A DNA stretch of 64,000 bases from Agrostemma githago (taxonomy: Eukaryota; Streptophyta; Magnoliopsida; Caryophyllales; Caryophyllaceae), in NCBI GenBank assembly GCA_958450325.1, contig OY288243.1, forward strand, positions 60,620,606 through 60,684,605, read 5' to 3'. A program made the translations under genes and the position numbers. Shown piece after piece: positions 41,867-55,200 of the stretch. The notes below the pieces were generated by a model that saw only the letters and a program-made list of their open reading frames with translations, was not told the origin of the DNA and did not search any database. How positions within the stretch are numbered: the first letter of the stretch is position 1; every line of letters begins with the position of its first letter.

Positions 41867-43318
41867 GAACAAGGAACTCCTAGTGGTACAACTGAGACTA
41901 CTGGGCCTTTAGCTGAATTGGCCGATGCAATCCGCAAGCTGCAAGAACAGGTCCACTTATCAACCAGCAACTCGATCCACACGGAGAATGCTCGCATTTA
42001 CTCACCCTTGAACGACGAACTGCCCGCCAACCTCAACCTTACGGGCATCCCAATGTTCGAGGGTACTGAAGACCCGGTCCACCACATCCGGGCTTTCAAA
42101 GAATTCATGGCGGTTAAGGGGGTGAAATCGACCATGTTCAAGCACCTTTTTGCTTCCTCTCTCGAGAAGCATCCAAAAGCCTGGTACTACAGGCTTGATC
42201 CCAAGAAGTACAAGACTTGGGATGACATGGCGACGGAATTTGCTCGGAACTATGCCGAAAACACTGAAATCCAGACCACGATGCGCACCCTGGAAGTTAT
42301 GGCCCAGGAACCTAAGGAGAGATTTACGAAATACCTTCAACGATGGAGGGTCGAGAGTGTCAAGCTGGTCGATAAGCCCAGCGAAAAAGTCATAGTGGAG
42401 GCCTTCGTGAAGAATCTCCTCCCCTCTTACCGAGTCCATCTCCGGTACGCAATCATACCCAACTTCGCTACCTTAACTGAAATGGGGACGAGGATCGAGG
42501 ATGACTTGAGATTAAAGAGCCTTACTAAGGCCTCTACCAAAGGTTATCAAGGGACCAGCTCATCCACAAGCAAGCCCACAACCGCAGCTGCTACTCGCAG
42601 CATCTTCGACGAGGTCAATCTACTTGATACCCCGTCCAAGAGGAATACCACACCAAGGGTATTCACCGACATAGGTACTACCTATACACACGCCTTACAA
42701 AGGCTGTCATCAAATGGCCTGATCCAACCGATAGGTCCAACGCCCGAAGTCCCAGTCGAGCGTCGCTCTAAGGCCTACGACATCCAGGCCTATTGCCAAT
42801 ACCATAGAGGCAATGGGCACAACACCGAGAAATGTCGGAAGCTTAAGCATTTAATTCAGGATCTCATCAAAAAAAATAAGATCCCCTTACCCGGAGGCAA
42901 GCCCAATAATAAGGACAATCCATTAGCTACCCACGCCATTTTCTCCGGAGAAGTAGTTGATTGCTCACACCTCATTTCTCCCTTCATCCCGCAAATAAAC
43001 GGGATTTGGTGCGACGATGAAGATGACGTCTACCTCACCAAAGGGGAAGCTATCCCGTCACTCCCGAGGATATCGAAGGTTAAGTCCAAGGCCTTAGCCA
43101 GTAATCACCTTAGGGACGTTCCTATCATCGCCGAACCAGCTAGGGTGGAGGCCGCCCCGGAAGAGCCAACCACCGAAAATGCTCTCGTGAAGCAGCTAAA
43201 GAAGACTCGGGTTGACCTCTCTATATTGGAACTCTTAGTTAGCTCACAAGAACATCGAGAGGCACTTACTAAGGCCCTCGATCAAGTCAAGATCGACTCC
43301 TTGACTACCCCAGCTTAA
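41867..43318 (+). pseudogene. TE-A gag, main part
   Basis: Open from the CACTA right edge to a TAA at 43316 that replaces the Glu codon present in TE-B (ATPAE against TTPA-stop). The gag core holds MFEGTEDPVHHIRAFKEFM, WYYRLDPKKYKTWDDM and KYLQRWRVESVKLVDKPSEK. The zinc-knuckle-like motif is YCQYHRGNGHNTEKC (CX2HX4HX4C form, as in Tat elements). Strong colinear match to TE-B. Confidence 0.8.
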
Positions 43319-44562
43319 ATGGTAGCCACGGTCCTACCTCACCTAAAAGGCAAAGCTAAGGAAGAAGGCCCACTAATTACCTTCCCCAACGCTGATCAAC
43401 CATCATTCGGGCCTACCCACAACATGGTCCTCTACATCACGGTGATCTGCTGTGGAAAGTACCTACCGATGACCCTAATTAACGATGGGTCCGCAGTCAA
43501 CGTCCTCCCCTTGAGGACCGCCAAAGCCCTCGGCATTAGCGAGGCCGACTACATTCCAACAGCTCAGACCATCCAGACTTTCGACGGAAGCCCAAGATCA
43601 GTAGCTGGGGCCGTGAAACTAACCATCATAACCGGCCCAGTAGAAAAGGAGATGGAATTTCAGGTGATTGATGTCACCTCTTCCTTCAACCTACTCCCAG
43701 GAAGACCATGGATCCACGCTGTCAAGGCGGTATCCTCTACTCTACACCGGAAAATTAAGTTACCTTTACACGATATCATCATCACCTTGGAGGCAACACC
43801 TATGACTGTGGCTAACTGTAACACCTCGGGCCGCACGGATCTACGGGGATTCGATTTCATAGGAATGAGTGAAGACGAGTACCTCTTCCGACCCTACTTC
43901 ACAGCTAGCATCGACAGGATGCTACAAAATCTAGGGTATCTACCGGGGGCTACTTCAAGGCCAGATCTTCCCGCAGGAAAAATTATCGAAGTCCTAGACG
44001 ACGAGAGGTCTCAAGCCGGGCTAGGGTACACCATAACCCCAGAAAATATGAGCCAAACAGGAACTAACATTGTTACCTTTGTTACTCCAGTGTTTGGGCC
44101 TATCCAAATGGACCTATACTGGCCCAATGCTACGCACCCAGGACCCACTTAGCCCAGGACTGCAACTTCATACCATATGATATCTTCGCTCTTATCCAGT
44201 CCGAAGATGCTGGCAATGCTGAGCCCGCACTAGGACTACTTTTTGGAGAAGAAGTCGCGGCCCCAGCACCAAAGGAAGACCTGGTCAACCTCATTCTTCA
44301 CAGCAACAGGTTCGACCCGACAAGGCTAATCTCGGACGTAGGATCCGAGACGGGAAAAAGAGCCTGGAGGAAGACTGTCAAATGGACTGACAGTCAAGGA
44401 AAGACTTAAAAGGTGATCACTGGAGAAGGAGAAATGCCTGAGTCAGAGTTTGAGTCCGAGTCGGAGTCCGAGTCAGAGTCTGATATCGAGTCTAGTGAGT
44501 CTGGTGCTAGAGTCACTCATGTAACTCCCCCTCTCCCTTTAGCTATTTCTGGTACTCTGAGG
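43319..44562 (+). pseudogene. TE-A protease region, frameshifted
   Basis: It continues after the TAA with MVATVLPHLKGKA, then the protease: LINDGSAVNVLPLRTAKALG and LLPGRPWIH. TE-B reads DDGS, so the first (catalytic) Asp is Asn here. A one-base loss near 44140 ends the frame, a TAA lies near 44406, and an acidic Ser-Glu stretch precedes the solo-LTR insertion at 44563. Confidence 0.75.
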
Positions 44563-44579
44563 TGTAACACCCCGTGTTT

Positions 44580-46039
44580 TCATAATTTGATAAACACATA
44601 TAAACTCTTTTAATTCCATCCTCATTATCCATTTATCCACTCATCACTTGTATAATTGGAATTAATGTTCTAGGTTCCCATCCTTCACACTTTTATTTAT
44701 TCTATCAAACCCTTACGTTCGGAAGAACTAATAAACTTAGGCAATATAATTGCTTATTTTACGTCCGGTTAGAGACGTATTTGGCTCTTGATCAAAACAT
44801 AAATGTTTTAGATCTTCCTCTTAGCTTTCCAACACCACCTTAGTCATCTTAATCGGAGTTCTGTAGAGAACGTTATGCTCAAAATACGACAGGCTGTCAC
44901 CGTAATCCGCGGACCGCAATTCCGTCGTCCTCATCTATTTCACTCACACTTCACTTAGTTTTGTGCTACTTGTTTGCAACTTGCCAACTTGCCCACTTGC
45001 ATTTCCTTAGAGCCCAAGGTCTATGAGCATAGGTTTATAGCCATGCATGGCTATATGGCTATGGCTAATCATCATTACCTAGCCTTAATTTTGTCCTTAA
45101 AATTCAAGCTAGGTGATGAACTCTTCATTCTCCACCACTCCACCGTAAACTATCATCCATCATCCACCTTCCTCGCACTCTTTTCTTCATAGCTTCATTC
45201 CATACTATCCATCCTAATTACTAGTGAACAAGAGACCTTGGTGGAAGGAAACCACTTGGGTTGATATCATCCATATTCTACTTATATTAATACTACTAAA
45301 TTTCTCTCAAGGTAACTAGGTTTACTCCTTTTCTTGATTTATGAAATTCTAATATTTTTATGAATTTATAATGAGATTGAGAATATATATGAAATTTAAA
45401 ATTTTTGATAATATATGAACTTCATGGTATAAGTTATGTATATATTTTTGTGATGAATATATGAATATATAATTGGTTTTATTGCTCATTATTTAATCAT
45501 GCTTGTAATTCATTTATCATGCAATAAATATATACATTATATGAGTGATTAAAATAATTATGTTCTTAATTATATTCCTATTTTTTTTATGTTGATGATG
45601 TTGCATGTAGATTTTTAAGTTTTTAGATTTGATTTTTTGGATCATTATTTTATTTTTCCATGTTATCACATTTTTTTTTTATGAATAACTCATGCATGCA
45701 TGCATAAATATCCACAATATGTAAATAATTATGAAAAAAAAAAGTATTTTTTTTGTTATAATATGACCTTTTAGTGTGTAATAAAATTTTGCATGGTGGT
45801 TTTATAATTTATATAATTATCTTTGGACTTAAATGGGTAACTAGCCAATAAAGCCCTCAAGTTATAATAAATATGAGATAAATTCATATGGTATTTTATA
45901 TAAATATATTCTAATTTTTTTTAAATTAATTTATAAGTGTCAAAAAAAATCTTTATTTATTTATTTATTTAATTATCCATGAAATTTCCTATTAAAATAT
46001 TGTTATAAATTGTAAGTATAAAAACTTATTAAATGATTA
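44580..46039 (+). other. Left part of the solo LTR
   Basis: AT-rich with poly-T/A runs. No ORF of note; frames such as 44974-45192 lack any recognisable motif. Confidence 0.5.
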
Positions 46040-46044
46040 ATGGG

Positions 46045-48421
46045 TGTGGACATGACATAGGTCCACCCCGACGCGGCGAAGCGCGGGTTTTGGGGAGGCG
46101 ATAGAATTTCCATATGAGATGGATCGAATAGAATTTTAAATCGAAGTAGGAGTCGCCACCGAATTTTATGGTTATTCGGAACCGTTCAAACCCACTCTAT
46201 GTCGTAGTGGGCCATACTTAAAGCCTGGCCCATTTCCGATGTCAAAGTTTATCGGGTTCGTCCCTTTGCATTACGATATCGATGCCGACTGAAGCGATTA
46301 ATCGTATATTGAATGACTCTCGTTGCCAATGGATTCGGACATCCGGAAACCATGGTTCTAAGTAAGGGGTGAGGGTACGTGTTGGGAAGTTCAACGAGAA
46401 CACCCAACCCCGCCCGCACATAGCGGCCTTTACTAAGATATCGTTCGGTTTGTGTACACGCGTTAGTTCGACGATGAAATGATATGCAGAGATTATTTTC
46501 CTAAGACATGTGAGGAAAAAATAAATAAACGGGTTGCTAAGTCGTTTAATGCATATTAAACTAATAACGTCAAAGTTATTTTAGCATGTGAGTCCGTTTT
46601 AGTCTAATAAAACGATAAAAAGAATAAAGCGCTACAAACAAAGAGCAAACGAGTTAGTAACGATGAATAATAATATAGGAAATAAATATATGAAATCGAG
46701 AAAATAAATATTAATCGAAATCTGAAAAATATTCCTAAAAACGTTGTTTTGTATAAAAAAACGAAGTTCGAGAAAAAATAAAAAAAAAAATGAAAAAGAC
46801 GCGTTTGGGCCGAGAGCCGCGCGACTCGCCCGAGACTCATGCGGGTCGCGTGGCGGCCTGTTTTCGACAACGGTTTTCGGAAAATTTTGATTAAATCGCG
46901 TATGAATATCGCATGACTCGTACTCGACTTAATATTCTCGATTTTCGTTATATTCGATAGTTGATTATCAAATATTTAGAATAGTTCTGGAAAAGATGTA
47001 AATTTAGAAATCGTTTCGTAAAATAAAAGATAAACGAACGAAAAACTAAAAAAAAAGAACCGGATCAGACTCGTGCGCGAGTCGCCTGGACCGGGCGCGA
47101 CTCGCGTACGGGTCTGATTTTTTATATATTTTTTGTCCGAAAATCGTTAATCGCGTACAAATATGAATTAATTTATACTCGGTTTATATTTTCGATATTC
47201 GTCGTATTCGATATTCGATTATGCAATCGACATCGAATATTCGGAATGACTTTAGAAAAGGTTTTGAAAAAGTTTTGTTTTTGAACGAAAACAAAAGAAA
47301 AAAAAAAGAAATTTTGAACGAAAAAGAAATAAAATGAAGTCGTCGAAATCTTAATATAATTCTTTTCGATACGATATTCGATTATATAGAATCGATATCA
47401 TATTTTAAGAATGTTCGAAAATAGTTTTTTAGTAGTATCGATATTAGAAAATAAAAAGACCGACGAAAGACCCATAATAAACGAGGAGAAAGGAAGAGAA
47501 AAGAGAAGAAACGGGTTTGATTTACACCCTCAACCTACATGCTTTGTGTTCTCGGTATAAGGCTCGTCGGACGGTGGCTTAGGCACGGGAGCGTCGAGAT
47601 GATGCGGGTGAGTTTAAGGTGTCTCGGTTTAGGTGGGTTTGGGACGCCGGGTTTGAACGCGCGGTCTAGGCTCCGAGGCTTCGGGAAAAGTGTCGGGGTT
47701 TGCTAACTATCGGATTTGTATATGAATCGTGTGTGGAGGCTGTTTTTCCGGTGTGACGGGTGTAAGAACCGTGTGTATTGGCTGGAAAAGTGAGGTAATT
47801 GATGTCTCCTTTGTGTTGGACGGGAGGTCCTATTTATAGGGAGTTTCCGACCTTGGTTTAGGAGAGTTTGAATACCGCTTAGGATAGGAAACGTAGGAGT
47901 TCGAGGGAAATAAGAATTCCGCTTTCTTGGCCAAGAAGAAAGAGGAAAACCGGCTGGTTTGAGGGTGTATTGGCCGGGTGTTTTACACTCGGTCAATGTC
48001 TGAATCGGTCTCCGGATAGAATTCCTACTTGAGATCGAATTCTACCTTAAACGGAATTGTTTATTATTTTGCGTGGCTGATTTTTGTAGTATCTGAATTC
48101 AATCCGGATTGGTGGGGGTGACACGGCAAATTTTATGCCTCGGGAAATATCTTTGACCGGGTTTTGACTCAGTCGCTAAAAGACGATTTTACCCTTGGTG
48201 TCGGTTTCGACCCAAATTAGTGTCATTTGACTCGAAACGACCCACTGGGCCTGGATTAGAGGTTGGTTTTGTGAGATTTGTACTCCTTAAAATGTCTAAA
48301 CCAAATGTCCATATTACAAGCCCATATCCGAGTCTATCAAAGCACGTTTACGTCCTATCATCATCAGGTGTTTGGCGGGAACTACTATAGACACCTAGCG
48401 GTCAAAATGTGGGTGTCTACA
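46045..48421 (-). repeat. TE-B 3' LTR
   Basis: On the minus strand it runs TGTAGACACCCACATTTTG to GTCATGTCCACA. A TATAAATA box is at 47838-47831. GCGAGTCGCG/GCGACTCGC units lie at about 46816-46858 and 47070-47115. Confidence 0.95.
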
Positions 48422-48433
48422 GAGCCCCCACTC
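48422..48433 (-). promoter_or_regulatory. TE-B polypurine tract
   Basis: AGTGGGGGCTCT on the minus strand abuts the 3' LTR start (TGTAGACACC), as expected for the plus-strand primer of Tat elements. Confidence 0.75.
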
Positions 48434-49017
48434 TGACTGAGGCTTGGACAAGGCAAAATTCAGAGTAGCTACCAGGTCAATCAAGGATTAAAACCTGGCA
48501 GACTTCCGATCGGGTCGTTTAGGGTCCATTAGACCTGCGTGAAGGGCTCGCCAGCCATAGAATAGAAATCATACCTGAGTTGATGTTGATAATATCGCGG
48601 GAGCTTGCCTAGGAAGCTATGGGTATACCTGTTTGCAGATACATCCTGTCTTAGAATTGCGCGGGAGCTTGCCTTGGAAGCTAAGAGATTGCCTGAGCTT
48701 TTCCACTGGGGAACTTAGAATTTCTGGGAGTCTTGGGTGTACCTGTATGCTGACATAATTTGTATGTAACATTTAGGCGAAACACTGACTCATGCTGAGA
48801 AAGAAATGATGATTTTTCGAAAAATTTTGAAAAGAAAAAGGCTGAAATTTTTTTGAAAAGTTTGGAAATAGGGATGCTTGGGATGACTTTGATTCCTAAT
48901 CGGATTCTGACACGGATTCCTAGGATTTCCTGGTTAGGCCTGTATGCTTAGATGAAACAGGGGAAGTGAAGCCAAAGTCCTATTCTCATGATGACTAGGA
49001 AAACGAGTATTTTCCAT
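48434..49017. other. TE-B non-coding region beside the 3' LTR
   Basis: It holds two copies of GCGGGAGCTTGCCT-GGAAGCTA (about 48597 and 48660), each a small AGCTT/AAGCT hairpin. No coding seen. Confidence 0.4.
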
Positions 49018-49026
49018 TATAAATAG
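49018..49026 (+). promoter_or_regulatory. TATA box for the antisense ORF of TE-B
   Basis: TATAAATAG, 103 bp upstream of the ATG at 49129 and followed by a CT-rich leader. It is on the strand opposite to gag-pol. Confidence 0.55.
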
Positions 49027-49128
49027 GGGGCTTTGATTTCTTATTTTCATATTCCCACCAAATCTCTTTTCTTCTATCTCAAAATCCATTAGACTCTTTA
49101 GGATAAAATAAAAGAAACTATTCTTGCG

Positions 49129-50863
49129 ATGGGTATTGATCATTTGACTGCGATGCTTCATGCGTGGGCCCAGGATTTTCGAGATGAAGACAGAGTTCAG
49201 TTAACTCAAATGGGAATTGTGGCTTTATTCCCACTTCAGCGACTTAAGGTAGATTCATACTTCCTTGATGCTTGCTTAGCCTTTTGGGATACTACCTTTC
49301 ATGTTTTTGCGTTTCCTCGAGGAGAAATATGTCCTCTTCCTGAAGAGATAGCAGCTATTGGAGGGTGGTGCCCTAATGCTCGTCCCGCTATTCCCCCATT
49401 TTATCCCGACCCAAGGAGGAGGCTGAGGGATTTTCTAGGGTTGTCGCATGCTGAGACAGCCCGTATGGTGAAGGGAAATTCAGTTTCCTTATTTGACTTG
49501 GCTGATAAATTTATGAACCCGGTTGGTGAAAGAATTACTTCTACCCATAGGCGTAGGGCCTTTGCCTTTTGTATGCTGCATAGATATGCCTTCGAAGGTC
49601 GAATGGATGCTGACTCATGCTTAGGTGAGATCAGGCTAATCAGCATAGTTGACCAAATGGAGACAGGTCACAGTCCAGCTTGGCTGATAACTGGGGAGAT
49701 TATTATGGGTCTTGACGCTAGGAGGCTCGAACCAGGTCAGCAATTAACAGGGAGCATCCGTCTTTTGCAGGTATTTTAACCATTTTTCGATAAATCGCTT
49801 GATTTCCTGATTTTTGCGGTAATCCCGAATTTTCCCGGATTTTTTCGGACTTTCCAATTTCCTGTTTTTTTTTCGAATTTTTCGATTTTGCCGAAATTTT
49901 TGAAATTTTACGAAAATTCTTAATTTTTGAATTTTTTCGAATTTTTCGAAAATTCCAATTTTTCGATTTTTTTTTTTGATTTTTTCGAAAGTTTTTTACT
50001 TTTTCAAAAATTTTGCAGATCTGGTTATCCGAGCGTCTGTCGATTATAGAGCCCCCGGTAAACATACCCAAATATCGCAGTAGTCAGATCGGCTCAAGGT
50101 CTCGCCGAATAAGATCAAGTCATCCCATAACTCAAAAATATTGGGATGAAGAGCTAACATTCCATGGTGGGCCTTTGATCAGGTGGAACGTCGTTTGGTG
50201 GTTTCTTTCGAGGCTGACAGGATTAGCTAGGAGAGACAAGGCCCGTTATCTGGTGATTTTGTCTTTGGACTGGACTGTCCATATCTATCCGGACCGTATC
50301 TTAAGGCAGTTCGATTCGTTTCAGGAGATCCCTGAGACTGAGGCAATTATTAGCGTTTCGATCCAGTTGACGGACGCTATGTGTGACACGTGGCTACAGC
50401 GGTGGTTCACCCGTGTCATATGGACTATACCTCGCCCTTGTCAAACCACTTGGGTTTCTGAATCATATCGCAAATGGACTTCTGAAGAATCCGAGGAGGT
50501 CCGTAAAGCTATGAAGACCTAAGAAGCCATTGACTTGGCCCGTCGAGAGTCGGCCAAAAATAACAGGCGGTTCTTTGAGGAGACTCCCATTACCTTTGTT
50601 GAGCCAGGGTCGGATTCTAAGTCAAAACCTAAGACGCAGACTAATGAGACTGGTGCTAGTGACTTGGAGAGAAGACTTGGACCGAGGCTAGCGGTCCGAG
50701 ACAGGCTAGGCCCGCGTGATAACGAGGTGACCGGGGAGTCGAGTTTGAAGAAACGAGCCCGGGTTAAAGAGGTTCCCTTGGTGATTAGGGAGCGTTCACC
50801 TCCACCTCGACGCCGATGGACCGAAAAGGAGGCTAAGGGCAAAGGAGAGGGAAAAATGCCCTA
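49129..50863 (+). pseudogene. TE-B antisense extra ORF, plant-mobile-domain-like, one stop
   Basis: Exon 1 is 49129-49770 (MGIDHLTAMLHAWAQDF, then FAFPRGEICPLPEEIAAIGG, LITGEIIMGLDAR). A T-rich intron (about 49771-50018, ends TTTTGCAG) follows. Exon 2 is 50019-50863 (IWLSERLSIIEPP, LIRWNVVWWFLSRL, then a basic Arg/Lys/Glu-rich tail). The PLPEEI segment and overall layout resemble the plant mobile domain found in TE-borne proteins. Extra ORFs between pol and the 3' LTR, sense or antisense, are known in Tat elements; their role is unclear. One in-frame TAA (50520-50522) interrupts it. It has its own TATA box and is transcribed against gag-pol. Confidence 0.6.
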
Positions 50864-51211
50864 GTTTTTTATTATTTAAGTATTAGTATTATCTTTTGTG
50901 ATGGTTTTTTGATTTTTTGTAATTTTATTAAAAATAAAGAAGGGTTTATTAAAGAACCGTTCCTGTTGTTTTTTTCGATTGCAGTGGTTGTGCCCTTTTG
51001 AGGGGCTGCCTACGTATCCACAATAAATGGAATCAAACCAAACGTAGTTCAGACTGAATTAATTTGCAATTTCGAAATACATGAAGACTATTGGTTCAAG
51101 ATGTTTGAAACAGTAGAATGAATAATTCTAGCTTTTGACTTGTCTTTAAAGTTTTGAAAAAAAAAGATGTCTTTTTAATAAACTTTTGCAAATGACATTG
51201 AGAAAGGTGGG
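50864..51211. other. TE-B spacer between antisense ORF and integrase end
   Basis: Non-coding, AT-rich. It holds the 3' ends of two convergent transcription units (antisense ORF rightward, pol leftward). Confidence 0.5.
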
Positions 51212-52285
51212 TTAAGGGTAATAGCGCTTCAGCTGGTCCAGGTTAGTTGGGTTGACAAACTCGTTCCCGTCCAGATCCGTTAGCATTACCGCTCCACCTG
51301 ATAGAATTTTCTTTACCAGATATGGCCCAGCCCAGTTAGGTTTGAATTTTCCTCTTGGGTCTACTGGTAATAAAGCTCGTACAGATTTGAGAACCAAATC
51401 CCCTTCTTTGATGTTCCTGGGCCTCACCCTTTTGTTGAAAGCCCGCTGGATTCTCTTCTGATAGATTTGAATATTATTGAGGGCACGAGATCGTCGTTCA
51501 TCTAAAAGGACTAGCGAGTCATATCGTGCTCGAACCCAATCAGCTTCAGGTACCTGACACTCAAGTAGGATTCTGAGTGATGGTACTTCTAACTCAACGG
51601 GTTGGACTGCTTCCATGCCGTATGTAAGGTAATACGGTGTTGCCCCGGTCGCAGTACGAATCGAGGTCCGATATCCCCAAAGTGCAAATGGTATTTTGTC
51701 GGGCCAGTCTCAATAATTATCAGCCATCTTTTTGAGTATGGTGACAATTGTTTTATTAGCCGCTTCTACCGCTCCATTGGTCTGGGGTCGGTAGGGTGAA
51801 GATGTATGCCTTTGAATTTTGTACTTGGTCAGCAAGGCTGCTGTTTCGGCTTGAAAATGGGTCCCGTGGTCACTGATGAACTCATGGGGGATCCCATACC
51901 GGCATATTATCTTATTTTGAATGAACTTGGCAACATGGCTAGCGTTGAGAATACGATAGGATTCAGCTTCGACCCATTTGGTGAAATAGTCGATTGCTAC
52001 CAAAATGAAGCAGTGTCCTCCAGTTCCCGAGGGGTTTATCTTCCCAATTATGTCGATTCCCCATGTTGAAAATGGCCATGGTGATGTCATGGTGTATAGC
52101 AAGGATGGTGGCATATGTTGTATATTGGCAAAAATTTGGCAGTTATGGCAATGTCTAACATATTGCTGGCAGTCGGTGCGGACCGCATTCGCCATCATGT
52201 ACCTCAGCCATAACCTTTTCAGCGTTGGTTTTATCAACACATCGAAGGAGAGCCCCCTGTGCTGTCTTTTTGTAGAGTTGCCCAT
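51212..52285 (-). pseudogene. TE-B integrase, with deletion and stop
   Basis: It contains DCQQYVRHCHNCQIF (CC half of the HHCC finger), TWGIDIIGKINPSG (first Asp), EFISDHGTHFQ (second Asp) and SSPYRPQTNGAVEAANKT (Glu). After an in-frame TGA at about 51709 the frame continues with PDKIPFALWGYRTS and the C-terminal GPYLVKKILSGGAVMLTDLD, ending YYP-stop. The HH half (HDGECGPH) sits at the end of the gag-pol frame, and the stretch normally between the halves is missing. This deletion shifts the frame. Integrase joins the cDNA to chromosomal DNA. Confidence 0.8.
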
Positions 52286-55200
52286 CGTCGGTGCGGATGA
52301 ACTGGGTTGCCAGTCTTCGCAGGGCCTTTTTGGCTCGGTTGTCAGCTTCGGGTGGATATTCCCCGGTTGCTAGGTATGTCAACACAGCTTGATACCACGG
52401 CTCGGGATCAGGTATCTCGATTTCTTCGATGTCGTGGATATACGCTGGCGCGGATCGTCTTTCGACACAGATTGGCATACTGGTCATATGATCGGGAATG
52501 TTTAGTAAAGATGCCAGCTTTGAGAGTGCATCTGCGAATTGGTTTTCTTCCCGGGGTAGGTATATATATTCTACCTTGTGGAATTGTTTCTCGAGATCCC
52601 GTACTCGTGCCTGGTAGGCCACGAGATTAGCATTTCGAGTCTTCCATTTTTGGAGCGCTTGATTAATGACCAGAGATGAATCACCGTGTACTCGGAGGTT
52701 CGTGACCCCTAAGTTGGCGGCGGCTTGTAGCCCGTGGATACATGCTTCATACTCAGCGGCGTTGTTAGTGACGTCAAAGTCTAGTTTGATTGATACGGGA
52801 GTATGTTCTCCTCTCGGTGAGATTAGAAGAATTCCGACTCCAAATCCTCGGAAATTGGATGCCCCGTCGAAGTACAAGTCCCATGCTTCGGTATCAGTGT
52901 GGAAAATGTCTTCGTCTCGGAAGGACCAAGTGTCGGTGTGTCCTTCTTCGGTTACGGGACTGTCAGCCAGAAATTCGGCTACTACTCGTCCTTTGATGGC
53001 TTTTAGTGGTACGAATTTTAGGTCGAATTCTGCCAACATTAGAGTCCATCTTGATATCCTGCCGTTGAGGATGGGCTTTTCGAAGAGGTATTTGATTGGA
53101 TCCATTCTGGATAATACTTGTACCTCGTAACTGAGCATGTAATGTCGGAGCTTTTTAGTGGCCCAGACCAAAGCTAAACATGTCTTTTCGAGCATGGTGT
53201 ACTTACACTCGTACTCTAAAAACTTCTTACTGATGTGGTATATAGCCCGTTCTTCGGAGTTGACCGTCTGGGCTAGCATAGCCCCCATGGCTGTCTCTGT
53301 CGTAGTTAGGTACAGTGACAAAGGCAGACCGTGCTGAGGTGGCATTAGGACCAGTGGTGAGGCCAAAATTTCCTTGATTCTATCGAAGGCTGCTTGACAT
53401 TTGTCATCCCATAGTAACCGTTCTCCTATTTTCAGCTTCTTGAAGATCGGTTCCCACACCATGGTTAGCTTTGAGATGAACCTACTGATGTATTGGACTT
53501 TTCCGAGAAACCCTCTTATCTCTTTTTCGGTTTTAGGGGGCTGCATCTCGGTGATGGCCTTGATTTTGGCTGGATCGACTTCTATACCTCGTTGGCTGAC
53601 GATATGACCCAGTAATTTGCCAGATGTTACCCCGAAACTGCATTTCTGAGGGTTTAGCCTCATGTTGTATTTGCGTAGTCGGGTGAAGAACTTTCTCAGG
53701 GCGGTGATGTGACCGTCCCTGTCTTTGGATTTGACGATCATGTCGTCCACATAGACTTCCACTTCCTTATGCATCATGTCATGCAATAAGGTTGTGGCGG
53801 TTCGTTGGTAGGTGGCCCCGGCATTGATGAGACCAAATGGCATAACTGTATAGCAATAAGTACCCCATGGTGTAATAAAGGTGGTCTTATCCATATCTTC
53901 TTCTGCCATTTTTATCTGGTTATACCCCGCATACCCGTCCATAAATGATAGAAGGGCATGATCCGCTGTGTTGTCTACCAGTATATCGATGTGTGGCAAC
54001 GGGAAATCGTCTTTCGGGCTTGCCTTGTTAAGATCCCGAAAGTCTACACAGACACGAACCTTACCATCCTTTCTAGGGACTGGTACTATGTTTGCAACCC
54101 AATATGGATACTCGGAGACTCGTATAAACCCAGCTTTGAATTGTTTGTCGACTTCCTCCTTGACTTTGAGGGACCATTCGGGCCTCATGCGTCGGAGTTT
54201 TTGCCTAACCGGCTTGAACCCTTCCTTGATCGGTATATGGTGCTCGACTATTTCGCGATCAATCCCTGGCATGTCCTTGTAGGACCATGCGAAGACGTCT
54301 TTGAATTCTTGAAGGAGAACTATGAATTGTTGTTTCTCCTCGGGATCTAAGGATAATCCTATCTTAAGCATCTGAGGTTCTAAGGTTGTTCCCACATTGA
54401 TGGATTCAGTTTCTTCGATTACCGGATTGCGGGATTCCCTTTGCTCTAGTTGCTCGATCAGGTGTGGAGGCAAGGATACCTGTTCGTCGGGCTTCTCAAT
54501 GTCATTGCACACAAAATTTTTGAAATTTTGAAAGTTTTGAAAATGAGACAAGTCGTAAGCAGAACGGTTGTTATTATTGATCATAAATTGAGAAAAGAGC
54601 TCGAAAAGAGCTGTCATCTGATCACTAGTCAGTGGCGGGATAGGTAGGGTGCCTGGGACAGACCCCGAGGCACCAGGAATGGCTAAAGGGAGAGGGGGAG
54701 TTACAGGATTGACCCTAGCACCAGACTCACTAGACTCAATCTTAGACTCTGACTCGGACTCCGACTCAGACTCAGACTCAGATTCTGGCATCTCTCCTTC
54801 TCCTGTGATCAGCTTGTAAGTTTTTCCTTGACTGTCAGTCCATTTGACAGTTTTCCTCCAAGCTCTGGTTCCGGACCCGACTTCTGAGATTAGCTTAGAC
54901 GGGTCAAAGGTGCGACTGCGGAGAATGAGGCTGACTAGCTCTTCTTTCGGTGTTGGAACCGCGAGTTCTTCTCCAAAAAGTAACCCTAGCGCGGGCTCAG
55001 CATTCTTAGCATCTTCGGATTGGATGAGGGCGAAGATGTCGTCCGGTATGTAGTTGCAGTCCTGGGCCAAGTGGGTCCCAGGGCGTGTGTTTGTGGGCCG
55101 ATATAGGCCGGTTTGAACAGTCTCGAATACTGGAGTGACAAAGATAACCTTACCGGTTTCAGTTTGGCCCATGTTTTCCGGAGTTAGGGTGTAGCCCAAG

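Larger units (their letters stand above)
38300..41869 (-). mobile_element. CACTA (En/Spm) transposon with TnpA-like gene only
   Basis: A 3564-bp element (38303-41866) with termini CACTACAAGAATA and, inverted, CACTACAAGAAAAA. GAA is duplicated on both sides (38300-38302 and 41867-41869), matching the 3-bp CACTA rule. Subterminal regions are dense in GGCGTCC/GGACGCC palindromes. It encodes one six-exon leftward gene of the Ptta/En-Spm family but no Tnp2-type transposase, so it is probably mobilised in trans. Confidence 0.9.

Noticed and set aside
41567..41883. Frames in the CACTA right subterminal region
   Set aside because: They translate the GGCGTCC palindromes and cross the element end into TE-A gag.
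47703..47996. 97-codon frame present in both TE-B LTRs (also 60197-60490)
   Set aside because: Identical because the LTRs are duplicates; it lacks motifs and lies in the LTR downstream of the TATA box.
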